Shown here piece after piece: positions 33,159 to 43,513 of a DNA stretch of 64,000 bases. Positions within the stretch are counted from its first letter, which is position 1; every line of letters starts with the position of its first letter. Made by a program: the position numbers and the translations under genes. Below the pieces are notes generated by a model. It saw only the letters and a list, made by a program, of their open reading frames with translations. It was not told the origin of the DNA and did no database searches. The stretch spans positions 1 to 64,000 of the forward strand of contig JAFTFX010000031.1 of NCBI GenBank assembly GCA_017458225.1. The letters run 5' to 3'. The stretch comes from Prevotella sp. Its GTDB lineage: Bacteria; Bacteroidota; Bacteroidia; Bacteroidales; Bacteroidaceae.

Positions 33159-33698
33159 ATGAGCAGAGTGACCATTAAAGACAAAACGTTTGAGACATCG
33201 ATGCCGGAGGCGCAAATCAAGTGGCGCGTCAAAGAGCTGGCCCAACAGATTTCAAAGGATATGGAGGGTAAGAATCCATTGTTTCTGGCCGTACTGAACG
33301 GAGCCTTTATCTTTGCTGCAGACCTGATGCGCGAGATGACTATCCCCTGCGAGATATCGTTTGTGAAGCTGGCCAGTTATCAAGGCACCACGTCGACAGG
33401 AAAAATCAAGGAGGTGATGGGCATCAACGAAGACTTGAGCGGCCGCACGGTCATCATCTTGGAGGACATCGTGGAGACTGGACTCACCATCCGCCAGATG
33501 ATAGAGTCGCTGGGCACTCGCAATCCGGCCTCCATCCATGTATGCACCTTGTTCTTTAAGCCGGAGAAATTGCAGGAAGACCTCAATCTGGAGTATGTGG
33601 CCTTCCGCATTCCTAATGATTTCATCTTGGGCTATGGCCTCGACTACGACCAGCAGGGCCGCGGTCTGAAAGACCTCTACACGCTGGTTTCGGAATAA
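33159..33698 (+). CDS. hpt: Hypoxanthine phosphoribosyltransferase
   Basis: 179 residues. Purine salvage: hypoxanthine (and guanine) plus PRPP to IMP/GMP. LAVLNGAFIFAADLMREM near residue 42 and the PRPP-binding VIILEDIVETGLTI near 102 are typical; the usual VDTG is VETG here. FFKPEKLQEDLNLEYVAFRIPNDFILGYGLDYDQ forms the C-terminal base-binding part. Followed by adk across a spacer of 8-bp repeats. Confidence 0.95.
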   Translation: MSRVTIKDKTFETSMPEAQIKWRVKELAQQISKDMEGKNPLFLAVLNGAFIFAADLMREMTIPCEISFVKLASYQGTTSTGKIKEVMGINEDLSGRTVIILEDIVETGLTIRQMIESLGTRNPASIHVCTLFFKPEKLQEDLNLEYVAFRIPNDFILGYGLDYDQQGRGLKDLYTLVSE

Positions 33699-33717
33699 AG
33701 ACGGGAAAAAGAAGTAT

Positions 33718-33776
33718 CGAAATCGCGGAATTTCGAAATCTCGAAATAACGTGAAACGACATAACGAAATAACGAC
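33718..33776. repeat. 8-bp degenerate tandem repeat in the hpt-adk spacer
   Basis: CGAAATCG, CGGAATTT, CGAAATCT, CGAAATAA, CGTGAAA, CGACATAA, CGAAATAA, CGAC: eight consecutive units beginning with CG, all but one 8 nt long. It fills most of the hpt-adk spacer. Confidence 0.65.
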
Positions 33777-33782
33777 AACAAT

Positions 33783-34355
33783 ATGAAGAATATCGTGATT
33801 TTTGGTGCACCAGGCTCAGGCAAGGGCACACAGAGCGACAAGTTAATTGAGAAATATGGTCTGGAGCATATCTCTACGGGTGATGTACTGCGTGCTGAAA
33901 TCAAGAAAGGCACCGAACTGGGCAAGACGGCTCAGCAGTTCATTGACAACGGACAGCTGATTCCCGACGACCTGATGGTGAGCATCCTGGCCAGCGTCTA
34001 CGACTCTTTCGGCCGCGAGCACAAGGGCGTTATCTTCGACGGCTTCCCTCGCACCATTCCGCAGGCAGAGGCTTTGAAGAAGATGCTCAACGAGCGTGGC
34101 GACAAGATTGCAGCCATGCTGGAACTTGATGTGCCCGAAGATGAGCTGATGAAGCGCCTCATTCTGCGTGGACAGCAGAGTGGCCGTGCCGACGATAACG
34201 AGGAGACCATCAAGAAACGCCTTGTGGTCTATCACTCACAGACACAGCCGCTCATTGAGTGGTACAAGCAGGAAGGACTGCATCACCACATCGACGGTCT
34301 GGGCAGCCTGGATCGTATCTTCGCAGATATCTGTGCGGTGGTTGAAAAAATCTAG
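33783..34355 (+). CDS. adk: Adenylate kinase
   Basis: 190 residues, the short-lid form. It interconverts ATP+AMP and 2 ADP. P-loop IFGAPGSGKGTQSDKL at the N-terminus, AMP-site segments HISTGDVLRAEI and FDGFPRTIPQAEAL, and the lid/arginine region RGQQSGRADDNEETIKKRL. No zinc-finger Cys residues in the lid. The stop codon TAG lies in the first unit of a CTAG-based 9-bp repeat array. Confidence 0.96.
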   Translation: MKNIVIFGAPGSGKGTQSDKLIEKYGLEHISTGDVLRAEIKKGTELGKTAQQFIDNGQLIPDDLMVSILASVYDSFGREHKGVIFDGFPRTIPQAEALKKMLNERGDKIAAMLELDVPEDELMKRLILRGQQSGRADDNEETIKKRLVVYHSQTQPLIEWYKQEGLHHHIDGLGSLDRIFADICAVVEKI

Positions 34356-34425
34356 TAAACTAGTTGCTAGTATTGCTAGTATTACTAGTATCACTAGGAT
34401 AACTAGTATCACTAGGCATACTAGC
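34352..34425. repeat. 9-bp CTAGTATYA tandem repeat in the adk-obgE spacer
   Basis: Units in order: CTAGTAAA, CTAGTTG, CTAGTATTG, CTAGTATTA, CTAGTATCA, CTAGGATAA, CTAGTATCA, CTAGGCATA, CTAG. It begins at the adk stop codon (TAG at 34353-34355) and ends ~10 nt before obgE. Confidence 0.9.
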
Positions 34426-34436
34426 TAAATCATTTT

Positions 34437-35624
34437 ATGGAGAGCAATTTCGTTGATTATGTGAAGATAGTGTGCCGCTCGGGCAAGGGCGGTAAGGGCT
34501 CTATGCACCTGCGGCATGTGAAATACAACCCGAATGGCGGTCCGGATGGCGGCGACGGTGGCAAGGGCGGTAGCATCATTTTGCGCGGAAACCACAACTA
34601 CTGGACACTGTTGCACCTGAAGTATTCCCGTCATATCTTTGCCGAGCATGGCGGCAACGGCGGACGCGACAAGTGTCACGGCACCGATGGCAAGGATGTC
34701 TATATCGACGTGCCGCCCGGTACGGTGGTCTATAATGCTGAGACGGGCAAGTTCGTCTGCGATGTGGCCTACGACGGGCAGGAGATTGTGCTGCTGAAAG
34801 GCGGACGCGGCGGCTTGGGCAACTTCCAGTTCCGCACGTCGACCAATCAGGCACCGCGCTATGCACAGCCGGGCGAACCCATGCAGGAGATGACCGTCAT
34901 TCTGGAGCTGAAATTGCTGGCCGATGTCGGTCTGGTGGGCTTCCCCAATGCAGGAAAGTCGACACTGGTGTCGGCACTATCGAACGCAAAGCCGAAAATA
35001 GCCAACTATCCCTTCACTACGATGGAGCCCTCGCTGGGCATCGTGGGCTATCGCGACAACAAGTCGTTTGTGATGGCTGATATCCCAGGTATCATCGAGG
35101 GAGCCGCCGAGGGCAAAGGCTTGGGACTGCGCTTCCTGCGCCATATAGAGCGCAACTCGCTGTTGCTGTTCATGGTGCCCGGCGATACTGACGATATCAA
35201 GCGTGAATACGAGATTCTGCTGAACGAACTGCGACAGTTCAACCCGGAAATGCTTGATAAACACCGTGTGCTTGCAGTTACCAAGTGCGACCTGCTTGAC
35301 GACGAGCTGATAGAGATGTTGCGCGAGACGCTGCCGCAGGACTTGCCCGTCGTGTTCATCTCAGCCGTCACGGGCTTTGGTCTCGAAGAACTGAAAGACG
35401 TGCTCTGGAAAGAGTTGAATGCCGAAAGCAATAAGCTGCAGGCGATTACGGCCGAGGATACGCTCGTCCATCGCGATAAGGACATGACGACCTTTGCCGC
35501 CGAACTGGAAGACGAACTCGATGATGATTTCGACTACGCCGACGAGGACGAGACGGATGATGTGGACGATCTCGACGACGTGGAATATCTTGAGGATTTC
35601 GAGTACGTAGACGATGAAACCTAA
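34437..35624 (+). CDS. obgE: Ribosome-associated GTPase ObgE
   Basis: 395 residues. The N-terminal glycine-rich Obg domain (about 1-160) shows [20 protein letters not shown] and [11 protein letters not shown]. The G domain has [17 protein letters not shown] near 165, the switch region [29 protein letters not shown] and the [10 protein letters not shown] specificity motif. The C-terminus is a highly acidic Asp/Glu tail from about 350. ObgE acts in 50S assembly and stress control. It heads into an M23 lipoprotein gene 15 nt downstream. Confidence 0.96.
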   Translation: MESNFVDYVKIVCRSGKGGKGSMHLRHVKYNPNGGPDGGDGGKGGSIILRGNHNYWTLLHLKYSRHIFAEHGGNGGRDKCHGTDGKDVYIDVPPGTVVYNAETGKFVCDVAYDGQEIVLLKGGRGGLGNFQFRTSTNQAPRYAQPGEPMQEMTVILELKLLADVGLVGFPNAGKSTLVSALSNAKPKIANYPFTTMEPSLGIVGYRDNKSFVMADIPGIIEGAAEGKGLGLRFLRHIERNSLLLFMVPGDTDDIKREYEILLNELRQFNPEMLDKHRVLAVTKCDLLDDELIEMLRETLPQDLPVVFISAVTGFGLEELKDVLWKELNAESNKLQAITAEDTLVHRDKDMTTFAAELEDELDDDFDYADEDETDDVDDLDDVEYLEDFEYVDDET

Positions 35625-35639
35625 CGAAAACAGTGGTAT

Positions 35640-36305
35640 ATGAATGTAAAAAGGATTCTTTCTAGTCTCTGTCTGTGTACGGCTTTGCAGGCCTGTTCGC
35701 AGAGCACTTTCACACCCAGAAAGTATCCTTTTCCCATACCCGTTGAGGCTCCTCCGCAGCTTACTATGCAGGAGCAGGCTGAGACGCAGGCAGAAGAGCG
35801 CAAACGACTGCTGGGCGACCCTTTCAAGGGGAAAACCGTGCTGACAGTAGACCTGCGCGATATTCCTGATGATGCATGGTGCTATCCGCTGCCGGGGGCA
35901 AAGGTGATCAGTGCCTATGGAGCCCGTGGCGGTCGGGGACATTCGGGTGTAGACCTGAAGACCAGGGCCAATGACACTATTCTGGCCGCCTTCGATGGCA
36001 TTGTGACGATGTCGCAGCCGTTTGCCGGCTATGGCAACTGCATCATTGTGCGCCATTACAACGGCTTGGAGACACTCTATAGTCACAATGTGAAAAACCT
36101 GGTGAGAGAAGGGCAACGGGTAACGGCAGGACAGAAAATCGCCCTGACGGGGCGCACAGGGCGCGCCACAACGGAGCATTTGCATTTCGAAGTACGTGTG
36201 AGCGGTCGCCACTACGATCCTCAGATTATCTTCGATCATGCATCAAAAAAACTGAAACGACGTCAACTGAACTTCACAAAAGGCGGCGGAGTAACGGCAA
36301 AATAG
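35640..36305 (+). CDS. M23 family peptidase lipoprotein
   Basis: 221 residues. The N-terminus is a lipoprotein signal, ILSSLCLCTALQACSQS, with a likely lipidated Cys near 20. A LytM/M23 domain covers about 80-205: VISAYGARGGRGHSGVDLKTR, IIVRHYNGLETLYSHN, and the HxH motif TEHLHFEVRVSG. A basic tail follows. Likely a membrane-anchored peptidoglycan endopeptidase or amidase activator. 15 nt from obgE, so probably co-transcribed. This is the second M23 protein within 4 kb. Confidence 0.9.
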   Translation: MNVKRILSSLCLCTALQACSQSTFTPRKYPFPIPVEAPPQLTMQEQAETQAEERKRLLGDPFKGKTVLTVDLRDIPDDAWCYPLPGAKVISAYGARGGRGHSGVDLKTRANDTILAAFDGIVTMSQPFAGYGNCIIVRHYNGLETLYSHNVKNLVREGQRVTAGQKIALTGRTGRATTEHLHFEVRVSGRHYDPQIIFDHASKKLKRRQLNFTKGGGVTAK

Positions 36306-36368
36306 CCTATTTTCCATTCTTTTTGAAAAATATGCCGCAATTTAAGGTCTAATATGATTTTTTTTGTT

Positions 36369-36377
36369 TAATTTTGC
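36369..36377 (+). promoter_or_regulatory. -7 element of the TonB-dependent receptor gene
   Basis: TAATTTTGC matches TAnnTTTG, 36 nt before the start codon, downstream of a T8 run. No good -33 TTG. Confidence 0.45.
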
Positions 36378-36413
36378 AGCGTAAATAAAAAAACTTAAAA
36401 AACATCTGATTAT

Positions 36414-39400
36414 ATGCAGAAAAGAATTCTTTTTCTGGTGTCCATGCTCTTTATGCTTTCGCTATCAGCAGTGGCACAAATCACAACATCAAGCCTTACG
36501 GGTAAAGTGGTAGTTGACGGCTCTAAGGAAGAAGCTGTCGGAGCTACAGTGCAGGCCGTCCACGAGCCTTCAGGAACACGCTATGCAGCAGTGACGAACG
36601 CCAGTGGCCGTTTTGTCATTCAGGGCATGCGTACGGGTGGCCCTTACACGGTGACCATTTCCTACATTGGCTTCCAGCCCAAGAACCTGAAGAACATCGT
36701 TCTTGAACTGGGTGAGACCTTCAATATCAACGCATCGCTTTCTGAAAATGCCAGCGAGCTGGGCGAGGTCATCGTGAGTGGAAAGGCATCGAAGTTTGCA
36801 ACGGAGAAGACCGGTGCTTCGACCAACATCAACAATGCAACGTTGACCCGTCTGCCGACTATCAGCCGTTCTATCACTGAGGTAACTCGTCTTTCGCCCT
36901 ATGCCAACGGCATGAGCTTTGGCGGTTCCAATGGTCGTATGTCGAACTTCACACTCGACGGTGCCAACCTGAACAACAACTTCGGTCTTTCTTCCAATCT
37001 GCCTGGTGGCGGAACACCTGTTTCGGTCGATGCTATCGACGAGGTGCAGGTGGTGGTGTCGCCCTTCGACGTGCGTCAGTCCAACTTCGTCAGCGGTGGT
37101 ATCAACGCCATTACGAAGTCGGGTACTAACTTGTTCAAGGGAACGGCCTACATCTACTACACCAATGAGAACATGCACGGCAACCGTGTGAATGAGCAGA
37201 CATTGTCTGATCCTGGCAAGGATCGCAAAACGACCTACGGCTTCACGCTGGGCGGCCCCATTGTGAAAAACAAACTGTTCTTCTTCGCTAACTTTGAACA
37301 GGCCATCGTGCCAACAATAACAACTCGTTGGCGTGGCTCTTTGGACGGCGTTGCCGATCCCACACAGAATATCTCACGCGCTAAGCTGAGCGACTTGCAG
37401 CAGGTTTCTCAGTTTGTCAAACAGAGATATGGCTACGACACTGGTTCGTGGACCGATTTCCCTGCTGACGAGAAGAATATCAAATACCTGGCTCGTTTGG
37501 ATTGGAATATCAGCCAGAACCACCACTTCATGGTTCGCTTCAACCACACGAACAACGAGGTGTGGAACGTGCCTACCCCCGTCTCTAATGACTTCGGTCA
37601 AAGTTTCAACTATAACACGGAGGGACGCTTCTCGCAGTCGGCCATGAGCTATGTCAACAGTTTGTATAAACAGCAAAACAAGGTGACAACTGTTTCGTCA
37701 AGCTTGAATAGTCGTTTTGGCAAGGCTTTCTCTAACGAACTGCTGTTTACCTATTCGGATATTGATGATGTTCGCGACAGCAATTCGTCGAAGTTCCCCT
37801 TTGTCGATATCTATGAGCCTGATGCCAACGGTGTTCCCAAGCCCTATATCACATTAGGCTACGAGTTCTGTACACCGGGCAACCGCGTTCGCAACAAGAT
37901 TACAACCATTACTGACAATGCCACCCTGTTCCTGGGCAGTCACAAACTGATGGCTGGTGTGAGCTGGGAGCACCAGATTGCCTATAACACCTATCTGCGC
38001 AGCTTCTATGGCTCATACGCCTATAACAGCCTGAATGATTTTTATACAGGAGCCGCTCCTGCCAACGTGGCGCTGACCTGGGGCTATAACGGCGAGGCCG
38101 AGCCTACCGATAAAGTGACATTCAACCAGTTTGGCGTCTATCTGCAAGACGAGTGGAATGCTTTCGACCGTTTGAAACTGACTTTGGGTGTCCGTGTAGA
38201 CAATATGATGTTCAACAACAACGACCTGATGGCCAATGCAGCCATTGATGCCCTTGACTATGCTGGCACGCATCTCACTACAGGTGAGTGGCCGAAGAAC
38301 AACTTGAGCATTTCGCCTCGTTTCGGCTTTGTCTGGGATGTGCTGGGCAACAAGAACCTGAAGGTGCGTGGCGGTACTGGCCTGTTCGTTGGTCGTTTGC
38401 CGTTGGTGTTCTTCACCAATATGCCAGGCAGCACAGGTATGTCGAAATACCTCTATAAGAGCAGCAGCGACAAGACCTATGGTGCAGCTGTGCTGGGCGC
38501 TCTCACTGGTGGTCTGAAGACCAATCCAGACGAGTTGCGCGATATCATCGTGGCCAACAATCCGAATGCCAAGACAACGATTACGCCTGAAGACGGTGCT
38601 GTTCCCAGCAGTATTTCAGCTGTCGACAAGAATTTCAAGATGCCGCAGGTGTGGAAATCGTCGATAGCTGTCGACTACAACCTGCCGGTATCGTTCCCAC
38701 TGTCAGTCACGGGTGAGTTCACCTATACACAAGTGGTTAACGACGTGTTCCTGGAAGATATCAGTATCAAGAACAATACCGATGGCTGGGATCGTCTGAA
38801 AGGTGCTGACAACCGTTTCATTTATCCGGCTGGCAACTATCGACTGACCTATACCGATGCAGCAGGCAAGGTGTCTAATATGCCCAACGCCTATATGCTG
38901 ACGAACACCAATCACGGTTATGGCTACACAGCCAATGTATCGCTGAATGCAGAACCGGTGAAGAACCTGCACTTGATGGCTGCCTATACCTATACGAAGA
39001 TGAAGGAACGTTCGTCTATGCCGGGTAGCAGTGCCAGCTCAGTACTGCAGGCAATGTATACCGTTAACGGAACACGCTTTGCCGATCTGCAGAGCACCAG
39101 CTTCGTGCTGCCTCACCGTATCATTGCCAACGTCAGCTATGACTACAACAAAGAACATTTCGCCCTGTTCTATGAGGGAACACCTTCTAACACGCCATAC
39201 ACCTATTATTATTCAGGTGATATCAATGGCGACGGACAGACAACTGACCTGATGTATATTCCTGCCAACGATAATGAGATTCACTTTGCCAGTGAGGCCG
39301 ACCGTTTCGCTTATTGGAGATTTGTTGAGCAGGACGACTATCTGAAGAATCACAAGGGTGAGTATGCCGGTGCTTACGATGTGCACACACCGATGGTTCA

Positions 39401-40217
39401 TCGTTTTGACTTCCGCTATGCTCACGATTTCACCTTCTGTCTGGGCAAGACGCATCACAAGCTGCAACTCTCTGCTGATGTGAAGAACATCGGCAACTTG
39501 TTCAACTCGAAGTGGGGCGTGTTCAAAAACATGGCACCAGCCAATGGCGGACAGATCCTGAATGTGGCAAAGGTAGACAAGGGCATCCCTTACTTCTCAA
39601 TGAATAAGTACAAGGGTGAGTATATCAACAAGACTTGGGACTATATTTATGATTATAGCCAGTGCTGGAAGCTCCAGGTGGGTGCGAAGTACTTCTTCGA
39701 CCAGCTGAGCGACGAGGACCGTGACCGTCTGTGCAAGCCCTGTCAGCAGGAACTTTCAAAAGGCGAGGTGGATCGTTTGAACGCCATGATTGCCGAGCGC
39801 GATGCTGAGAATGCACGCCTGAAAGAAGAGCTGGCCAACAAGCCCGAGCCGAAGACGGAGGTGAAGGTCGTTGAGAAGGAAGTGAAAGTGGTGGATGTCG
39901 TGACGGCTCCTGCTTCGGTGTTCTTCGCCAGCGGCAAGTCTACTATTGCCTCGAAGAAAGATCTGGAGGATGTCAAGGTGTTGGCACAGATTGCACGCGA
40001 CAGCAACAAGAAGATTGTGGTGACAGGCTATGCTGACAGTCAGACGGGTGATGCCGAACTGAACCAGCGTCTCAGCCAGCAGCGTGCCGAGACCGTTGCC
40101 AACCAGCTGGTGGCAATGGGTGTCAGCCGCGACAACATCGAGATTGTTGCTGCCGGCGGTGTGGACGAGCTGAACCCCTATAACTATAACCGTCGTGTAA
40201 CCGTGGTTGTGAAATAG
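36414..40217 (+). CDS. Oar-type TonB-dependent receptor fused to a C-terminal OmpA-like domain
   Basis: 1267 residues. Signal peptide to about 22 (MLFMLSLSAVAQ), then a carboxypeptidase-regulatory-like domain (SSLTGKVVVDGSKEEAVGATVQA, about 27-110). A plug domain follows with RLPTISRSITEVTRLSPYA and FTLDGANLNNNFG, then an Oar-like beta barrel. The barrel closes with WKLQVGAKYFF (residues ~1085-1095), the normal aromatic end of such receptors. The chain then continues: two close cysteines (CKPC), a Glu/Lys coiled-coil linker (LNAMIAERDAENARLKEEL), Lys/Val/Glu repeats, and an OmpA-C domain (about 1165-1267) with VFFASGKSTI, VTGYADSQTGDAELNQRLSQQRAETV and NRRVTVVVK. The last part should bind peptidoglycan in the periplasm. 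Substrate unknown. Stop and lptF start overlap (TAGTG). Confidence 0.93.
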   Translation: MQKRILFLVSMLFMLSLSAVAQITTSSLTGKVVVDGSKEEAVGATVQAVHEPSGTRYAAVTNASGRFVIQGMRTGGPYTVTISYIGFQPKNLKNIVLELGETFNINASLSENASELGEVIVSGKASKFATEKTGASTNINNATLTRLPTISRSITEVTRLSPYANGMSFGGSNGRMSNFTLDGANLNNNFGLSSNLPGGGTPVSVDAIDEVQVVVSPFDVRQSNFVSGGINAITKSGTNLFKGTAYIYYTNENMHGNRVNEQTLSDPGKDRKTTYGFTLGGPIVKNKLFFFANFEQAIVPTITTRWRGSLDGVADPTQNISRAKLSDLQQVSQFVKQRYGYDTGSWTDFPADEKNIKYLARLDWNISQNHHFMVRFNHTNNEVWNVPTPVSNDFGQSFNYNTEGRFSQSAMSYVNSLYKQQNKVTTVSSSLNSRFGKAFSNELLFTYSDIDDVRDSNSSKFPFVDIYEPDANGVPKPYITLGYEFCTPGNRVRNKITTITDNATLFLGSHKLMAGVSWEHQIAYNTYLRSFYGSYAYNSLNDFYTGAAPANVALTWGYNGEAEPTDKVTFNQFGVYLQDEWNAFDRLKLTLGVRVDNMMFNNNDLMANAAIDALDYAGTHLTTGEWPKNNLSISPRFGFVWDVLGNKNLKVRGGTGLFVGRLPLVFFTNMPGSTGMSKYLYKSSSDKTYGAAVLGALTGGLKTNPDELRDIIVANNPNAKTTITPEDGAVPSSISAVDKNFKMPQVWKSSIAVDYNLPVSFPLSVTGEFTYTQVVNDVFLEDISIKNNTDGWDRLKGADNRFIYPAGNYRLTYTDAAGKVSNMPNAYMLTNTNHGYGYTANVSLNAEPVKNLHLMAAYTYTKMKERSSMPGSSASSVLQAMYTVNGTRFADLQSTSFVLPHRIIANVSYDYNKEHFALFYEGTPSNTPYTYYYSGDINGDGQTTDLMYIPANDNEIHFASEADRFAYWRFVEQDDYLKNHKGEYAGAYDVHTPMVHRFDFRYAHDFTFCLGKTHHKLQLSADVKNIGNLFNSKWGVFKNMAPANGGQILNVAKVDKGIPYFSMNKYKGEYINKTWDYIYDYSQCWKLQVGAKYFFDQLSDEDRDRLCKPCQQELSKGEVDRLNAMIAERDAENARLKEELANKPEPKTEVKVVEKEVKVVDVVTAPASVFFASGKSTIASKKDLEDVKVLAQIARDSNKKIVVTGYADSQTGDAELNQRLSQQRAETVANQLVAMGVSRDNIEIVAAGGVDELNPYNYNRRVTVVVK

Positions 40218-42208
40218 TGCTGAGAATAAAGAAGCTCGACATATTCATTGTCAAGCAGTTCGGACTGCTTTTCGTGGGAACCTTCTTCATCTGCCAGTTT
40301 GTGCTGATGATGCAGTTCCTGTGGCGCTATGTCGATGAACTGATAGGTAAGGGACTTACCATTGATGTACTGGCAAAGTTCTTCTGGTACATGGGCCTGA
40401 TGCTGATGCCTCAGGCCTTTCCCTTAGCTATCCTGTTGTCTTCGCTGATAGCCTTCGGTAACCTGGGCGAGAGCTCAGAGCTGACGGCCATCAAGGCAGC
40501 AGGTATCTCGCTGATGCAGGCCATGCGGTCACTCATCTTTGTAGTGTGCTGCATCGCTTGCATGTCGTATTTCTTTCAGGATGTAGTAGGCCCTGAGGCT
40601 AACCGCTCGTTCGGACGCTTGCTGCTGGCCATGAAGCAGACCAGCCCGGAACTGGAGATTCCCGAGGGAATCTTCTACGACGGACTGCCTGAGACCAATC
40701 TCTATGTACAGAAGAAAGACATGGAGACGGGTCATCTGTATGGCATTATGATCTACCGCCGTACCGGCAGCTATGAAGATCAGGCCATTATCTTGGCCGA
40801 CTCGGGCATGCTGCAGTCTACCGAGGAAAAGAAGCACCTGCTACTGACGCTGTGGAACGGCGAGTGGTTCGAAAACATGCGCACTCAGGATATTGGCGGG
40901 TCGGCTGAAATACCCTATCGGCGCGAGACCTTTGCAAATAAACAGATTCTGCTCGACTATGACGGCGGCTTCAGCATGGACGACGTGTCAGACATGAGCC
41001 ATAATGCGAAGTCGAAGAGCAGTAAGCGCATCTTGCACGACCTTGACTCTATTCGTCACCGTTGCGACAGTATCGGCCTGCAGTTCTACCAGAATGCTTA
41101 CGATTATGTGCTGAAGATTCCTGTTGCGAAAGGCGAAGACTCACTGAGAATTGAACAGCAGTTGAGCGAGGGTCTCAACTACGATTCCGTTTATGCCGCC
41201 TTGAACGGTGAAAAGAGACTGCAGGTGATGAAGGAGGCCGTTGCGCAGGCACAGACTGCCACCAACGATCTGGTGATGAAGGAAGACTACAGCTTCTATG
41301 AGAACCGTGAGTACCGCTCGCACCAGATGGAGCTCCTTTCCAAGATCACACTATCGCTGTCGTGCATCGTGTTCTTCTTTATAGGTGCACCGTTGGGAGC
41401 CATCATCCGCAAGGGCGGACTGGGTGTTCCTGTCATCATCTCGGTGCTGGTGTTCATCATCTATTACATCTTTGAAAACTCAGGCATGCGCATGGCGCGT
41501 GCCGACGAGTGGTCGGTATGGTTCGGCAAGTGGATATCTACGATGGTGCTGGCACCGCTGGCCGTCTTCTTCACCTATAAGGCCAACAAAGACTCTACCG
41601 TCTTCAGCATGGATGCCTATAAGCTGCTGCTCATGCGCATACTGGGCTTGCGCCAGAAACGCAGTGTGATGGCCAAGGAAGTAATCATCTCCGACCCGAA
41701 ATATCTGCTTGACGTGAAGATGCTGGATTGCATCAGCCGTGAGATTGAGGCCTACTCCGACCATCATAAGCTGTTGCGGTGGCCGTCGCCCATTGACGTG
41801 TTCTTCCGTCCCGGCGACGATCATGAGATTGAACATATCAACGAGGTGCTTGAGGTGGTGGTGGATGACTTGGGCTATACGAAAGATCCCGTCATTCTTG
41901 AAGAACTCAACCACTATCCCATTTTGGCTACCCATGCCCACACGCGCCCGTTTGAGCGCAAGTGGCTCAACATTTTGACAGGACTGATTCTGCCGCTTGG
42001 CATCTTCTTCTATTTCCGCATGCTGCGCTTCCGCTTCAGGCTCTATCGCGACCTGCGCGATATTGTGCAGACCAGTGAGAAGATTGTCCCCCGTGCCTTG
42101 AAGTTGGCCGAGCAGAACCCTGACGATGTGGTTGCGGTAGAAGACCTCTTTGCCGACCCGTCAAAGCTAAGTAAGTATCTAAAAAATTCGCAAGAAGAAT
42201 ATGAATAA
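40217..42208 (+). CDS. LptF/LptG family permease (YjgP/YjgQ)
   Basis: 663 residues, the longer Bacteroidota form (E. coli LptF/G ~360). The N-terminal membrane part has [31 protein letters not shown] and [35 protein letters not shown], the LptF/G signature. A long periplasmic segment follows (about 115-360), then further helices including [18 protein letters not shown] near 390. The soluble C-terminal stretch and last helix ([17 protein letters not shown]) are extra. It would move LPS from the inner membrane with LptB. GTG start overlapping the receptor stop by 1 nt; overlaps ribBA by 8 nt. Confidence 0.9.
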   Translation: MLRIKKLDIFIVKQFGLLFVGTFFICQFVLMMQFLWRYVDELIGKGLTIDVLAKFFWYMGLMLMPQAFPLAILLSSLIAFGNLGESSELTAIKAAGISLMQAMRSLIFVVCCIACMSYFFQDVVGPEANRSFGRLLLAMKQTSPELEIPEGIFYDGLPETNLYVQKKDMETGHLYGIMIYRRTGSYEDQAIILADSGMLQSTEEKKHLLLTLWNGEWFENMRTQDIGGSAEIPYRRETFANKQILLDYDGGFSMDDVSDMSHNAKSKSSKRILHDLDSIRHRCDSIGLQFYQNAYDYVLKIPVAKGEDSLRIEQQLSEGLNYDSVYAALNGEKRLQVMKEAVAQAQTATNDLVMKEDYSFYENREYRSHQMELLSKITLSLSCIVFFFIGAPLGAIIRKGGLGVPVIISVLVFIIYYIFENSGMRMARADEWSVWFGKWISTMVLAPLAVFFTYKANKDSTVFSMDAYKLLLMRILGLRQKRSVMAKEVIISDPKYLLDVKMLDCISREIEAYSDHHKLLRWPSPIDVFFRPGDDHEIEHINEVLEVVVDDLGYTKDPVILEELNHYPILATHAHTRPFERKWLNILTGLILPLGIFFYFRMLRFRFRLYRDLRDIVQTSEKIVPRALKLAEQNPDDVVAVEDLFADPSKLSKYLKNSQEEYE

Positions 42209-43409
42209 TTTCCAACTGAGCACCATCGATGAGGCCGTTGCTGATTTCCGCGATGGTAAGTTTGTGATAGTCGTTGACGATGAAGACCGCGAGAACGAGG
42301 GCGACCTGATTTGTGCGGCCGAGAAGATCACCCCCGAGATGGTCAACTTCATGCTGAAATATGCCCGTGGCGTGCTGTGCGCCCCCATCACTATCAGCCG
42401 TAGCGAAGAGCTCGACCTGCCCCGACAGGTGGCCGATAACACATCGGTGCTGGGCACCCCCTTCACCATCACTGTTGACAAGTTGGAAGGCTGCACAACT
42501 GGCGTGTCGGCCCACGACCGCGCCGCCACCATTCAGGCATTGGCCGACCCCACATCAACTCCTCAGACCTTCGGTCGTCCCGGCCATATCAACCCCCTCT
42601 ATGCTCAAGACAACGGTGTGCTGCGCCGTTCGGGCCATACTGAGGCAGCCGTCGACTTGTGCAAGTTGGCCGGTCTCTATCCTGCCGGCGCACTCATGGA
42701 GATTATGAACGACGACGGCACCATGGCTCGCATGCCCGAGTTGCAGGTCTTCGCCAAAGAACACGGTCTGAAGATCATCACCATCAAAGACCTCATTGCC
42801 TATCGTTTGCAGAAGGAGTCGCTCATTGAGGTGGGTGTCGAGGTCGACATGCCTACCGACCACGGCCACTTCCGCATCATCCCCTTCCGTCAGAAGAGTA
42901 ACGGACAGGAGCACTTCGCCCTGATCAAGGGTGAGTGGAAGGAAGACGAGCCCATCCTCGTTCGCGTACATTCTTCATGTATGACGGGCGATATTCTCGG
43001 TTCGAAGCGTTGCGACTGCGGCGAACAGCTGCACAAGGCGATGGAGATGATTGAGCAGGAAGGCAAAGGCGTGATTGTCTACATGCAGCAAGAGGGTAGG
43101 GGCATCGGCTTGATGAACAAGTTGGCCGCCTACAAACTGCAAGAAGAAGGCTACGACACCGTGGATGCCAACCTGTGTCTGGGCTTCAAAGCCGACGAGC
43201 GCGACTATGGTTGCGGTGCACAGATGCTGCGCCATCTGGGCGTGCACAAGATGCGCCTGATGACCAACAACCCCGTGAAGCGCGTCGGACTGGAAGCCTA
43301 CGGTCTGGAGATTATAGAAAATGTACCCATCGAGGTGTCCCCCAATGAGTACAATCTGCGCTATCTGAAGACCAAGCAGGAGCGCATGGGTCACACGCTG
43401 CACCTGTAA
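42201..43409 (+). CDS. ribBA: Bifunctional DHBP synthase / GTP cyclohydrolase II RibBA
   Basis: 402 residues. Two first steps of riboflavin synthesis. The RibB half (about 1-205) shows [33 protein letters not shown] and [17 protein letters not shown]. The RibA half (about 210-402) shows the zinc site [39 protein letters not shown] and [17 protein letters not shown]. Both active-site sets look intact. It overlaps the LptF/G gene by 8 nt, so translation is probably coupled. Followed by a 350-nt repeat-rich gap. Confidence 0.96.
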   Translation: MNNFQLSTIDEAVADFRDGKFVIVVDDEDRENEGDLICAAEKITPEMVNFMLKYARGVLCAPITISRSEELDLPRQVADNTSVLGTPFTITVDKLEGCTTGVSAHDRAATIQALADPTSTPQTFGRPGHINPLYAQDNGVLRRSGHTEAAVDLCKLAGLYPAGALMEIMNDDGTMARMPELQVFAKEHGLKIITIKDLIAYRLQKESLIEVGVEVDMPTDHGHFRIIPFRQKSNGQEHFALIKGEWKEDEPILVRVHSSCMTGDILGSKRCDCGEQLHKAMEMIEQEGKGVIVYMQQEGRGIGLMNKLAAYKLQEEGYDTVDANLCLGFKADERDYGCGAQMLRHLGVHKMRLMTNNPVKRVGLEAYGLEIIENVPIEVSPNEYNLRYLKTKQERMGHTLHL

Positions 43410-43450
43410 GTTGAAAGCTTGTTGTTGTAGAAAACAACTTATATTACGGT

Positions 43451-43499
43451 GCAAAGCATCGTTGCTTGCAGTACAAAGCATCGTTGTTTGCGGTACAAA
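43451..43499 (+). repeat. Direct repeats GCAAAGCATCGTTG in the ribBA downstream gap
   Basis: GTGCAAAGCATCGTTGCTTGC and GTACAAAGCATCGTTGTTTGC stand in tandem ~21 bp apart, followed by a third partial GGTACAAATC. They lead directly into the palindromic array at 43514. Confidence 0.8.
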
Positions 43500-43513
43500 T
43501 CAATTCACATTGC

